From an uncultured Prevotellaceae bacterium (lineage in GTDB: Bacteria > Bacteroidota > Bacteroidia > Bacteroidales > Muribaculaceae), in the NCBI GenBank assembly GCA_947306175.1, contig CAMZFV010000009.1, positions 16,001 to 80,000 of the forward strand: a stretch of DNA of 64,000 nt, given 5' to 3'. Positions within the stretch are counted from its first letter, which is position 1. Every line of letters begins with the position of its first letter. Under the pieces are notes generated by a model. It saw only the letters and a list, made by a program, of their open reading frames with translations. It made no database searches and was not told the DNA's origin. Of this stretch, positions 1 to 8,885 are shown piece by piece. The position numbers and the translations under genes are program-made.

Positions 1-522
1 TGTCATTCGCATCAATCTCTCTGTTTTGCCATCCTTTGCGTCAGTCATTTCAAGCATCGAGCCGTTGGCGCTAAACTTGATGGAATAGTGCTCATCAGTA
101 AGTTCTTCGGCAAATTTAGCTTTGGCCTCGTTGCCTAACCTGTCTTTAACCATTTTGAGAAATTCTGGATCGTCTATCGTTTCTCCATCAACGTATAAAC
201 GGAAGTCATCCATTTTTAAAGAAGAACCGTTAAAGCAAAGTGTCAACTTATTTCCTTTAAGAGTATAAACTCCGATGATGCTGGCTTTGAGAGAGAATCC
301 CATATCCTTATCCTTTTTAGTTTTGGTGTCGGAGAAGGTGATATCAGCAACTGAAGCAAATGTTCCATCCTCATTAAAGGTGTAATTGGCACTAATCAAC
401 ATCTTGCCTTGTTCTGACTCTTTCACTTCGGGTTTCATACTCTGCCAAGACCCGCAAATGGATTGCGCCTGAACTGTCATGACCGCCATTAGGGCGATGA
501 GAGAAAACATAATCTTTTTCAT
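1..522 (-). CDS. Secreted lipocalin-like protein, cut by window edge
   Basis: The reading frame starts at the ATG at 522 and runs off the left edge after 174 codons without a stop. The first 20 residues form a signal peptide (MKKIMFSLIALMAVMTVQA, then QS). The mature part begins SICGSW and alternates polar and hydrophobic residues like a small beta-barrel: a 'GSW...' opening, a 'YTFNEDGTFAS' strand, then further strands. That resembles lipocalin-like proteins of Bacteroidota, but the assignment is by pattern only. A -7 box lies just upstream at 554-561. The C-terminus is not in the window. Confidence 0.75.
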   Translation of the reverse strand, partial: MKKIMFSLIALMAVMTVQAQSICGSWQSMKPEVKESEQGKMLISANYTFNEDGTFASVADITFSDTKTKKDKDMGFSLKASIIGVYTLKGNKLTLCFNGSSLKMDDFRLYVDGETIDDPEFLKMVKDRLGNEAKAKFAEELTDEHYSIKFSANGSMLEMTDAKDGKTERLMRMT

Positions 523-553
523 AAAAATCTCATATTATAGGTTTATAATTGCC

Positions 554-561
554 CAAAATTA
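554..561 (-). promoter_or_regulatory. Bacteroidota -7 box for the leftmost gene
   Basis: On the minus strand the sequence reads TAATTTTG, a match to TAnnTTTG, about 31 bases upstream of the ATG at 522. No clear -33 element was identified. Confidence 0.5.
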
Positions 562-802
562 CAACAATTAAAAGAGTGAATGCTAACCCCCTCCCGTAAA
601 AAATGTTAATTCACTGATCAACACCGAATTCAAAATTGCAAGAAAAACTTGCAATTTTAAAGTTGAATTTTAAATTTGCAAGGTTTTGTAGGAATTGAAA
701 TTTATCACAATGGGTCTCGAATGATAGTTGTTACAGTTGTCTTTATTTTCAAAGGGAGCGGAAGGCAATTGAATTTATTGTATTCCTTTTAGGTGAAAAA
801 AG

Positions 803-826
803 AGAGACGCAAGATTTTGCGTCTCT
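803..826 (-). terminator. Rho-independent terminator of the BspA-like gene
   Basis: A perfect 10-bp inverted repeat (AGAGACGCAA / TTGCGTCTCT) with a GATT loop. On the minus strand it is followed by a run of six T, so it ends transcription coming from the gene whose stop is at 861. The rest of 523-860 holds the leftmost gene's promoter and otherwise only A/T-rich sequence with no gene. Confidence 0.75.
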
Positions 827-860
827 ACATTAAATTCTTAGTGTCTTAGCGTGAAATAGA

Positions 861-2285
861 TTACGAATCTCCAGACAGAAGGAGGTCGATGAGGTTGGTA
901 ATGTCAATTACTGAGACCTTGCCGTCACCATTCACGTCTGCGTTCTCAATCTTAATGTTAGTAGATCCACCACCTAACAGATAATCAATCATCAGAGTAA
1001 CATCGTTGATGGTGCTGTATCCGTCGCAATTCACGTCGCCTGGCTCAGTATAGACTGTCACGAGACAAATAGCAGGGGTGGCCGTGCCATCAGTTGAGCC
1101 GACTGTAATTGTCGTCGTGCCTTCCTTGATACCAACCACCTGTACCTTGCCATTCATCACCCTCACAGCTGCTACCGTCGGGTCGCTCGAAGTTGCGGTG
1201 AAGTCATTCGGCATCACAGGTGCAGTAGGTGTCAACGTCAACATGTGATTGGGCAGCAGCATGGCCTCCTGCTGTCCCAGGCTGATTCGATTGGACACAG
1301 TGATGTGGCATACCGCTGGCATTCCCATGCAATAAGCAAAGATATCACACTCACCATAGCCGATAGCAGTGACGACACCGTCCTCGACAGTTGCGACGCT
1401 GGTATCCGTTGAGTACCATGTCACATCTTTGCACGATGCATTAGCAGGCGTGACGGTGGCAGTCAATTCGATTTCTTCACCCGACTGGATTTCAACACTA
1501 TCGCGACTAATAGCGATACCCGTAGGAGCAACGGCGTCACCTACAATGTTCTCAAATTTGCTCCATACAGGTGCGGTAAAGTAAGCAGCCAACGACGCTG
1601 CTGGCACATGGAGGGTTGCGGAATAATCTAAAAAAGTTGGGTGAGCATAGCCTTCGTCATTGCATTCAGGAGGAGTGGTTGAGTAGCAATAGACTTCGTT
1701 TAAAGAAAAACATTCACTGAACGCAGAGTTGCCGATGATTGAAACGGAGTAGGGTATATTGACAGTGGTCAACCTGGTGCCACCAAACGCATAGCTACCT
1801 ATGGATGTAACGGAGTTAGGGATGTTGATGTTGGTCAGGCCAGAGCAACAAAACGCCCCTTCGCCGATGGACGTTACAGAGTTGGGGATGTTGATAGTGG
1901 TGAGGTTGGAGCAGCCAGAGAATGTTCCTTCGCTGATGAATGTGACGGAGTTTGGTATGTTGATGTTGGTTAGGCTGTAGCAGCCAGAAAACACCTCGTC
2001 GCCGATGTTTGTGACGGTGTTAGGGATGTTGACTGTGGCTAGGCTGCGGCATTCATAAAACGCCTGTTGACCGATTGAAGTGACGGAGTTGGGGATGTCG
2101 ATGGTGGTTAGGCTGTAGCAGCCAGAAAACACCTCGTCGCCGATGGAAGTGATGGAGTTAGGGATGTTGATGTTGGTTAGGCTGGAGCAGTCAAAGAACG
2201 CCTGGATGCCGATGTAGGTGACAGAGTTTCCGATGTTGACGTTGGTGAGTCTGGAGCAGCCATAGTATTTGCAACTTTTTGTGTG
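861..2285 (-). pseudogene. 5'-truncated BspA-type LRR/Big2/dockerin surface protein
   Basis: The frame contains about nine 23-residue BspA-type leucine-rich repeats (pattern C-S-x-L-T-x-I-x-I-P-N-S-V-T-x-I-G). Two bacterial Ig-like (Big2) segments follow, and a C-terminal type I dockerin pair (GDVNCDGYSTINDVTLM and ADVNGDGKVSVIDI). The family is secreted or cell-surface. Here the repeats run upstream to about 2270, where homology stops abruptly, and an in-frame TGA lies at 2286-2288. There is no signal peptide and no ATG start; the longest start-initiated frame begins at a GTG (2132) inside a repeat. I therefore call it a truncated remnant. The dockerin suggests a product meant for attachment to a scaffold or cell surface. 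Confidence 0.75.
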
Positions 2286-2494
2286 TCAGCGATTTTTGAC
2301 TAAAACGGTAGAAAAGTGATGACACAGATTCTATCGGTGGTGAAATAGACGAAGATTTAACGTTATTAACTTTTATTAGATTTACGCGAATATTGCAAAA
2401 ATGCTGTTTATATGGGTATTCATTAACGGCAGTACGTATACAACATAAGGTTATCTCCACAGTTGGTTGTTATCCCCATCCATTTGTAAAATCT
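2286..2494. other. Junction region without a gene
   Basis: This stretch separates the broken LRR gene from the next operon. It is A/T-rich, has no convincing coding frame and shows no clear terminal inverted repeats. It probably holds the breakpoint that removed the 5' part of the LRR gene. Confidence 0.4.
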
Positions 2495-3826
2495 TTACCA
2501 AGGTAAATCATTTTCAGTTTCATCTACCGAGCCTTCTATTTTTCCAATAAATTTATATGGTATAGCATCCATACCAGCAAACAAATCAAAGGGTTCAGCT
2601 GACGAGGTTCGTATATACCCTTTATTCAAATCCCGATTAAGATCTAATGTGTCAATAGCATGAAGTATGACTTCATTATCTTTTGTAACCGAAAGAACAT
2701 CCTGATACTTATTAGAGCTCATAAAATTGCGCACTTTTATTGCAATACCATCTTCTATCACCTGAGCATGGCTATCTCTCAAAAGTACGACCTTGTCAAA
2801 ATACTCTATTACACATCCTTTTGGAATGGTGAAACCTGATAATATTCGTCCAAAGTCATTTATGGCACTATCATTCGTAACTTGCTTAGCATATTGGGAT
2901 AATGTGAACTCACCAACTTCGCCTTGTCTATTACCTTTCAGTGTTACCGTTACTAGCTTCCCATTCTTCAAATGTACAAATGCGTTAGTTGCACCATTGA
3001 AGCAATATAGTATATCCTCTTTTTTGATACGTGACATTTCAAGCATACTATCCATGCTATGATGTCTAACGCCAAAGCTTCTTATTCTCTTGCCGTCAGC
3101 TTTTTCCCAATACCTTCCATTCTCATTTTTTACTGTCTCGTACTCATTTGCATAGAAAGAAAAATCTGCCGTATCATAGTAATTAAAGATATCAACTTCT
3201 GACCATCCTGTACGTAAAGACCTTTGCTGAATAACATCTCTATCATGAATGAATGTTGGGCTATTGCCATCCATGTCGATAGATTTGGCTATCAAACCAT
3301 CGCTATCAGCGGATGCAACAAGTTCACCGAACTTAGGATTAACACAGATTATTTTAGACGTATCAAAACACTTTTCAATTTTTGCGGGATTAAGTTTATG
3401 CCCTGCAGGTCTTAGATTTACTTCATATAAACCTTTACGGCATCCGATAAACATCCTCATACCATAAATCCTAAAATCTATAGGGAATGATTCGTATTCA
3501 CAGACTGTCGTCATCAAGTCTTCAAATTCTTCCCATTCAAGACAGAGCTCTTCTTTCGTCAACTGATTCCAATTACTATATATAGCCTCCTTGACTCCTG
3601 GTATTTTCAGAAATGATTTTATTTGTTTGCTATAGTAGTGTTCATTTCTAAGGAATGCCACTTTCAGCAAGTCAGTCGCACCTTCTATCTTCTTTATGGC
3701 TCTATTTATAAACCGTTCATAGGAACCATATACAATTCTTCCGTCTTGCATGACAAAGAAAATATACCCTCCATAAATATAGCAATCAAGAGCTTTGACT
3801 GATATCTTTAGTTGAATAGTTTTCAT
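2495..3826 (-). CDS. Unknown 443-aa protein, possibly beta-propeller-like
   Basis: Not recognised. It is a soluble protein with no signal peptide or TM segment. It is rich in short hydrophobic/aromatic strand segments ending in G or D (for example 'YIYGGYIFFVMQDGRIVYGSY', 'MRMFIGCRKGLYEVNL', 'AFVHLKNGKLVTVTL', 'VVLLRDSHAQVIEDG'). That spacing suggests a repeated all-beta fold such as a propeller, which is an inference. Its start codon overlaps the stop of the upstream 151-aa gene by ATGA, so the two are translationally coupled. Its neighbours are an AlbA_2 protein and an Mrr/STAND protein, so a defence role is possible but unproven. Confidence 0.7.
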   Translation of the reverse strand: MKTIQLKISVKALDCYIYGGYIFFVMQDGRIVYGSYERFINRAIKKIEGATDLLKVAFLRNEHYYSKQIKSFLKIPGVKEAIYSNWNQLTKEELCLEWEEFEDLMTTVCEYESFPIDFRIYGMRMFIGCRKGLYEVNLRPAGHKLNPAKIEKCFDTSKIICVNPKFGELVASADSDGLIAKSIDMDGNSPTFIHDRDVIQQRSLRTGWSEVDIFNYYDTADFSFYANEYETVKNENGRYWEKADGKRIRSFGVRHHSMDSMLEMSRIKKEDILYCFNGATNAFVHLKNGKLVTVTLKGNRQGEVGEFTLSQYAKQVTNDSAINDFGRILSGFTIPKGCVIEYFDKVVLLRDSHAQVIEDGIAIKVRNFMSSNKYQDVLSVTKDNEVILHAIDTLDLNRDLNKGYIRTSSAEPFDLFAGMDAIPYKFIGKIEGSVDETENDLPW

Positions 3827-4278
3827 ATCTTACGTGCTAATAATCTTGTATAGTTAGCAATGCTAATCTTCTCTTTTTCCTTAAACTTATCAACCATTTC
3901 ATCAGTAAGTTTGTATTCATCCTTACTAAAAAATGGATAACCATGCCATGCGTCATTGGCATTCATTGGAGTTTCAAAAATTGCCAATCGTTCTCCATCT
4001 TGACCTAATATTTCATTGCAATTGTCAAGAAGGGAGAAGATGCCGCTTTGATCAATAAACTCATTTGATTCACCTTCAAGAAAAACATCATATTGTTGAG
4101 ACTTGTTGAGTATCCAATGTGTCTTATCCTCATGCACAGCCTTTTTGGCCTTACGTCCTTTATTATGTTGTTTTTTCACAGGATTATGATATCCTGCAGG
4201 TTGGTAATATTTGTTACCTGGCGATGGACCATATTTCTTGCCATCCACCATCGCATGTTTCTTGTATTCGTATGCCAT
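3823..4278 (-). CDS. Unknown 151-aa protein coupled to the 443-aa protein
   Basis: Not recognised. The first ~50 residues are strongly basic and rich in Y, H, K and P (for example YYQPAGYHNPVKKQHNKGRK), as in a nucleic-acid-binding or flexible tail. The rest is a mixed alpha/beta soluble segment. There is no signal peptide. The stop overlaps the start of the downstream 443-aa gene (ATGA), so this is the first gene of a two-gene operon. A degenerate -7-like TATATTTT lies upstream on the minus strand. Confidence 0.65.
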   Translation of the reverse strand: MAYEYKKHAMVDGKKYGPSPGNKYYQPAGYHNPVKKQHNKGRKAKKAVHEDKTHWILNKSQQYDVFLEGESNEFIDQSGIFSLLDNCNEILGQDGERLAIFETPMNANDAWHGYPFFSKDEYKLTDEMVDKFKEKEKISIANYTRLLARKI

Positions 4279-4344
4279 AGTTTAAAATATAACATTTAGT
4301 TGGTCAATAGCTCCCCCACTTGTAAAAGCAAGCGAGGAGCACAT

Positions 4345-4668
4345 TTAGATTATTCTTTCAGAAATACAACCATAGGTTATTCTGCTATACCGTTTAGATT
4401 GTATCTCTTGCCGTTTCTTACAATCACAACCTTTCCGTTGCACATTGTATTTCCCGTATTTTATGCCGTTATTTGTTTCGGCATCAGCTATTTCAGTTGT
4501 TCCTAACTGCATATCTAAAGCATCCTCTACAATTGTGGAGTTCTTCCTATAATCAGCAACCTCGTATGCTGCCTTGCACTCCGGAAGCATATGGAGCATG
4601 GAAGATTTAATTAATGTATTACGCTTCTGAAAGCAACCATATGCTACGTATCTTCTAAAAATCAACAT
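4345..4668 (-). CDS. Small hypothetical protein overlapping the AlbA_2 gene stop
   Basis: A 107-codon frame whose ATG overlaps the stop of the upstream AlbA_2 gene (ATGTTGA). It has no signal peptide or recognised domain. Its C-terminal half is basic with a C-D-C pair. The overlap would fit translational coupling, but the composition is unremarkable and it could be a remnant or a chance frame. Confidence 0.35.
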   Translation of the reverse strand: MLIFRRYVAYGCFQKRNTLIKSSMLHMLPECKAAYEVADYRKNSTIVEDALDMQLGTTEIADAETNNGIKYGKYNVQRKGCDCKKRQEIQSKRYSRITYGCISERII

Positions 4669-6041
4669 TTATCAATTACTATCCACACACCACTATTGTC
4701 CTTGCCTTCGTGCTTTATGATTCCCATATTCTGCATTGTAGAAAGATCGCGTTCTATGGTGCGTTGACTCACCGACAAAGTCTCCGACATTTGTTTGCCG
4801 GTGATTGTCGGAGACTCTTTGACGAGATTGAGGATTTTCTGCTGACGCTCAGTGAGTTTCGTCTCCGACATGTCTCCGACATGGTCTCCGACATTCTGTG
4901 TGTCGGCAGCGGCATAGATAATGGTCTGGAATTGGGTCGGAGTGGATTTGAACACAGGCTTCAGCTCGTCTTTATAACCTTCCAAAGCTTTGGTCTCATT
5001 ACAAATGCGTGTGAGTCCGCTACCTCGTTTCTCCATATAGTCCAATTGTGCCATCACATTTGCAAGTATGGGATTGCGCCTTTCAGAAGACACATCTTTG
5101 ATGTCCAAATCCTGTATCAGCATTCCATTGTACATTCCACCAGGAGATGTGACAATAAGCCGGTCATCGTAAATGTCAAGATGAACTTCACTTCCCATCA
5201 CAGTATAATCGCGATGGATGAAATGGTTTACCATTGCTTCAAGAACTGCACGTTCCGCATACTCTGGTTTATTCTTTCGCCCATCAGGCAGTTTCTCCCA
5301 GCCTCTCTTGGTGTTAGACTTCACAAAGTTCATGGATTCTCGAAGCAGCATGAGGACATTTCCTGTAAACTCAGCATCATTGATGGCGTCGCCCTTTTCC
5401 GTTCCATCCCATCGGGTACAATATAGACGAGACTGCCACAATGGACAATCATCGGCAAACAATGCCCCCGCATTCGTAAGGTTCCGTGCGCCAGTTACCA
5501 GCCCAAACGACAAGAGATATTTCTTGTCCCATTCTTGTTTGGTGCGGTCTTTGAACGAGTTCGCTAATATCGTAAAGGAATAGTCCTCTGCTTGATAATC
5601 AGTATGAAGAGAATCAAAAGTTTTGTTGGAACCTTTCAGTACCAAGCGAACCATCTGTTCTGCTGTGGCAGGAATACTTTCATCACCGATACGAACAAAG
5701 GCAATACGCAGACCATCTCCAACGTAGTAATATGGTGTATAATGTCCTGCGTTGACTTTGAGTTGCAAGATATGTAAACCATCTATATCATGGGGGATCA
5801 TCTCCACCTCTGGCAGAGGATCCATATAGTCACGAATCCTGCTACTGATAGTCTCGCAAACATGTTGCACATCGTCAAGACCTTTGACAACACCATCGTT
5901 ATCTATACCGAAGAAAAGCGAACCACCCAAGCCATTGGCAAAAGCGCTTACACTCTTCAGCCAACTTTTAGGTCTATTTTCTTCAAGCATCAACTTGAAA
6001 TCGTAAGCGGTACATTCTGATATCAGACTATTCAATTCCAT
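4662..6041 (-). CDS. Schlafen AlbA_2 / HATPase-like transcriptional regulator
   Basis: A 459-aa protein with three recognisable parts. The N-terminal AlbA_2 domain includes the signature around 'KSVSAFANGLGGSLFFGI'. A middle GHKL-type (HATPase_c_4-like) region contains 'VLEAMVNHFIHRDY' and 'DDRLIVTSPGGM'. The last ~60 residues are a winged helix ('LTERQQKILNLV...SQRTIERDLSTM'). Such proteins are common putative DNA- or RNA-binding regulators, often near defence genes. The frame is open to an ATG at 6134, but a perfect -7 box at 6070-6078 lies between that ATG and the one at 6041, so I place the start at 6041. Confidence 0.85.
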   Translation of the reverse strand: MELNSLISECTAYDFKLMLEENRPKSWLKSVSAFANGLGGSLFFGIDNDGVVKGLDDVQHVCETISSRIRDYMDPLPEVEMIPHDIDGLHILQLKVNAGHYTPYYYVGDGLRIAFVRIGDESIPATAEQMVRLVLKGSNKTFDSLHTDYQAEDYSFTILANSFKDRTKQEWDKKYLLSFGLVTGARNLTNAGALFADDCPLWQSRLYCTRWDGTEKGDAINDAEFTGNVLMLLRESMNFVKSNTKRGWEKLPDGRKNKPEYAERAVLEAMVNHFIHRDYTVMGSEVHLDIYDDRLIVTSPGGMYNGMLIQDLDIKDVSSERRNPILANVMAQLDYMEKRGSGLTRICNETKALEGYKDELKPVFKSTPTQFQTIIYAAADTQNVGDHVGDMSETKLTERQQKILNLVKESPTITGKQMSETLSVSQRTIERDLSTMQNMGIIKHEGKDNSGVWIVIDKC

Positions 6042-6069
6042 TTTTAATTCGCGATGTGAATATTTGCTT

Positions 6070-6078
6070 GCAAAGGTA
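6070..6078 (-). promoter_or_regulatory. -7 box TACCTTTGC deciding the AlbA_2 gene start
   Basis: On the minus strand it is an exact TAnnTTTGC. Transcription would begin near 6063, giving a leader of roughly 20 bases before the ATG at 6041 and excluding the upstream ATG at 6134. Confidence 0.7.
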
Positions 6079-6545
6079 CTATTTTTTATTGAGAGTTTGG
6101 GATGGAACTCTTGTTTTGCATGTATTTTAAGCATATTTTGCCTATATAATGCAACTGTGCAGGGTTATAAGTTAGGCTGATTGAAGAAATTTTGTAATTT
6201 TTGAAATGCGAACATTCAAATTTTGACAAAAAACGAATAAGCAGGGCTTTTACCGATTTTAAATATGATTTTATTGATTATTAATAGTTGCATTTTTGCA
6301 ATCGCTCATATTAGGCCAACCTGCTCATCCATACTGATTATTCAAATCTCAGCGAGTTGTGCTTTTGGATATTTTTTCTGAATAGTAGCATCTTTCTGAA
6401 ACGGCATCATTTTTTCTTGGATTGAAAATGACTTCGGTCATTATAAACCAAAAAATAGTTTGAGGTCACAATGATGATATCTGGATACTAAATGCGTTGA
6501 GATAATAAACACTCTAATTTCAATTGTGTTCCCTAATCATTCTCT
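6079..6545. other. Intergenic region between AlbA_2 and Mrr-STAND genes
   Basis: There is no coding frame of substance. The only structure I see is a hairpin with a TTCG tetraloop at 6427-6442 (AATGAC / GTCATT). On the minus strand TTTTC follows it, so it may act as a weak terminator for the gene ending at 6546. Confidence 0.4.
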
Positions 6546-8846
6546 TTATAGATCTCCTGATGATTCAAGCAAACTCGTAAACATCTCCTCATACTGGTTC
6601 TTGTCATTTGTAGCTGAACTTAAGTCACGTGAAAAATCCTCATCGTAGTCTTCTTCACGAGGAAATCTTGATATCACTTCATCTATAGCTCCTTGCCATG
6701 CAGCTTCATTCAATGATGGTATGTGCTCCACTAATGCAGACAAGCTATCACTAATATGATTACATTCTTGTTCTGAGTCTGCTTCTTCTATTTCCCATTC
6801 GATAGCCTCCTCCACTTTTTTCAAAAGGTCATTACTTTTTAACGCTAAAGAGCCTGCTTCCGTTTCAAGTAGCAGGTCCATCGAATTCACAAAATCATCT
6901 AAATGTTCAGATTGTTCAAGAACGACACTGGCTAGTTGTTCTAAATCTAACTCTTGTTTTGAGCCTTCACCTAACTTATCTAGATAATCCATCCTTTTAA
7001 ATAGTGGTATCCTAGTGTCTTCCAGCAAATTTTGTGAAGCAATATCTCTCAATAAATCTGGTTTTCTCTTGTATATCCCGCCGAAGGAACGCTCAAACCC
7101 CAGAAGGAAATCCGTAATATCTTGCGGTACCTTTTCATGCGTTGTTCCATAATCCTTCAAAGAGCAAAAATGGAGTTCTGAGGCAAGACGTTTAAATGCT
7201 TGCGCCAAAGCAGGTTTAGCCGACTCATTTATCTTTACCCTACCATAATCAAAAAAACTTGGATACCCTGTATCTGAGAAAGCCTTATAAAGCTGCTCTG
7301 CGAAATATGACTCACGAATGATATACTCTTGAATATCGCTCAAGTTCTTTATCCATTCTTGTAAGAAATCAAAAACTGAAGGACTTTGATAGCAGGCAAG
7401 GTGCTCATCTTTTTGGAATTTAGTAAAAACAAACGTTCCTTCAATAATTTTCAGTGCATCATTCCATACCTGTTTATTGATGGTGAGATGCAATTCCTTT
7501 TCAGTACCTTGTACAAATTTCTTGGTTGCCAAGTACCAATCAGAAAGCAACACAGGTTTGTCTCCCATAGACATCCTAACCAGCAGAGCGTATTGAGCAA
7601 TCGGCTTAATCTGTCTGAATGCCAATTCCCAAACGGCGTATGGACGATCAAAGAAATCTATGAACTTGGCAACGAACTGATCTGGTTCTACCCTCAGATA
7701 TAACTCTGAATTTAAGAATGTCTCAATAATGCGTGGATTGAAATTATGGTGCTGGATAATTCTTAAATAACTTCTTTTGGCTATCAACGCTCTTACATAT
7801 GGCAATGGTAATCTTGCCATAGCTAAATGGTTATATAGTATTTCTGCACGGATTGATTCTGTGTAGTTCGATAAATCCAATACACATTTTGCCAACTCTA
7901 AGTTCTTGGTGGAAAACACATCATATGTTTGTTTGGCTTCCGCTAGGATATATTCACGGGTTGAGAGAATAAAAATCTTGTCTGTTTCATACTTTACCTT
8001 TTCAATGAAAGCCACTAGCTTCTGATCAAATCCTTTTTCATCGTTCTGGAAAAAAGTCGAACCCAAGAAATCGTCAAAGAAAAATACTTGCTTTTTCCCT
8101 TTTTGCAACTTCTGGGCTGCGTCACCAATTCCTGTCAGTTTAACAAACTCTTCATAACCCTCACTCAGAAGGTAGTTTACAAGCATCCGCGCCAAAGTGG
8201 TCTTTCCTATACCTGGTATACCAGAAATAATCACATACCTATTCTTTGTCAGAATTTCCAGTGCATCATTAAAACTCTTATTCATCACGTAAGTAGAAAC
8301 TTCACGACGTATGGTCTCTAACTCTATTGCAGACCAGTTATTTATGCGTTTGTTCAAGATATCTTCAAGAACAGCAGTGCTACCTATCCACAGTTTATAA
8401 TATTGCTTTTCCACATCGGGGTTCTGTCCAAGCAAATTGTTTAAATCATCTCTACCAAGAATATCCTCTGTAGATTGTATATAGGGATTAAAAAGAGTCT
8501 GTATCTCAGTCTTGTTTTCTGGAGTTAAACCGACTGATGTTGATATGATGTAGCGTTCTGGGTTGAGTGTCTTTACCTTGGAGACTTCCTTTAGTAAAGT
8601 TCTTTTTAACGAGGTATAGTCTTTAACGCGTTTTGCTTGTACTATGGTATTCTCTTCTCTAACTTTTGCAAAACGCAAGTCCACGCCTCCATCTTTCCCT
8701 GGCGTAAAACTTTCAACGAAAATCTTTTCTTTCTTTTGAAGAAGATCTCGTGTCAAGTGTTCAAACTCATTATATTGGAGTATAAGAAAATCGTAGTTTG
8801 GCATATCTGTAACAAATGGTATCTTATTAAAACCACTATTCTTCAC
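6546..8846 (-). CDS. Mrr-like nuclease / STAND NTPase, candidate anti-phage protein
   Basis: 766 aa. Residues ~20-130 look like an Mrr-type PD-(D/E)xK endonuclease: an F-E-x-L-T-R-D-L-L helix, DGGVD at 52-56 and QAK at 70-72. Residues ~190-400 form a STAND-type P-loop NTPase with Walker A GIPGIGKTT at 209-217 and Walker B VFFFDDF at 254-260. The remaining ~360 residues are helical and acidic at the end, suitable as a sensor region. Nuclease-STAND architectures include the Avs anti-phage proteins; membership of that group is inferred. The start is GTG at 8846, and an ATG at 8804 (MPNYDF) is a reasonable alternative. It lies 39 bases behind the preceding, frameshifted gene and has no clear promoter of its own, so it is probably co-transcribed. 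Confidence 0.85.
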   Translation of the reverse strand: MKNSGFNKIPFVTDMPNYDFLILQYNEFEHLTRDLLQKKEKIFVESFTPGKDGGVDLRFAKVREENTIVQAKRVKDYTSLKRTLLKEVSKVKTLNPERYIISTSVGLTPENKTEIQTLFNPYIQSTEDILGRDDLNNLLGQNPDVEKQYYKLWIGSTAVLEDILNKRINNWSAIELETIRREVSTYVMNKSFNDALEILTKNRYVIISGIPGIGKTTLARMLVNYLLSEGYEEFVKLTGIGDAAQKLQKGKKQVFFFDDFLGSTFFQNDEKGFDQKLVAFIEKVKYETDKIFILSTREYILAEAKQTYDVFSTKNLELAKCVLDLSNYTESIRAEILYNHLAMARLPLPYVRALIAKRSYLRIIQHHNFNPRIIETFLNSELYLRVEPDQFVAKFIDFFDRPYAVWELAFRQIKPIAQYALLVRMSMGDKPVLLSDWYLATKKFVQGTEKELHLTINKQVWNDALKIIEGTFVFTKFQKDEHLACYQSPSVFDFLQEWIKNLSDIQEYIIRESYFAEQLYKAFSDTGYPSFFDYGRVKINESAKPALAQAFKRLASELHFCSLKDYGTTHEKVPQDITDFLLGFERSFGGIYKRKPDLLRDIASQNLLEDTRIPLFKRMDYLDKLGEGSKQELDLEQLASVVLEQSEHLDDFVNSMDLLLETEAGSLALKSNDLLKKVEEAIEWEIEEADSEQECNHISDSLSALVEHIPSLNEAAWQGAIDEVISRFPREEDYDEDFSRDLSSATNDKNQYEEMFTSLLESSGDL

Positions 8847-8885
8847 TTCTTTGCTTGCTGATTCGGCTACTATTTCATGTACAAT

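Noticed and set aside
2191..2460. An 89-codon minus-strand frame across the LRR breakpoint
   Set aside because: Its end is out of frame with the LRR repeats and its start lies in A/T-rich junction DNA. Composition is not protein-like and there is no start signal.
4710..5426. A 238-codon plus-strand frame
   Set aside because: Antisense to the AlbA_2 protein, whose domains are clear.
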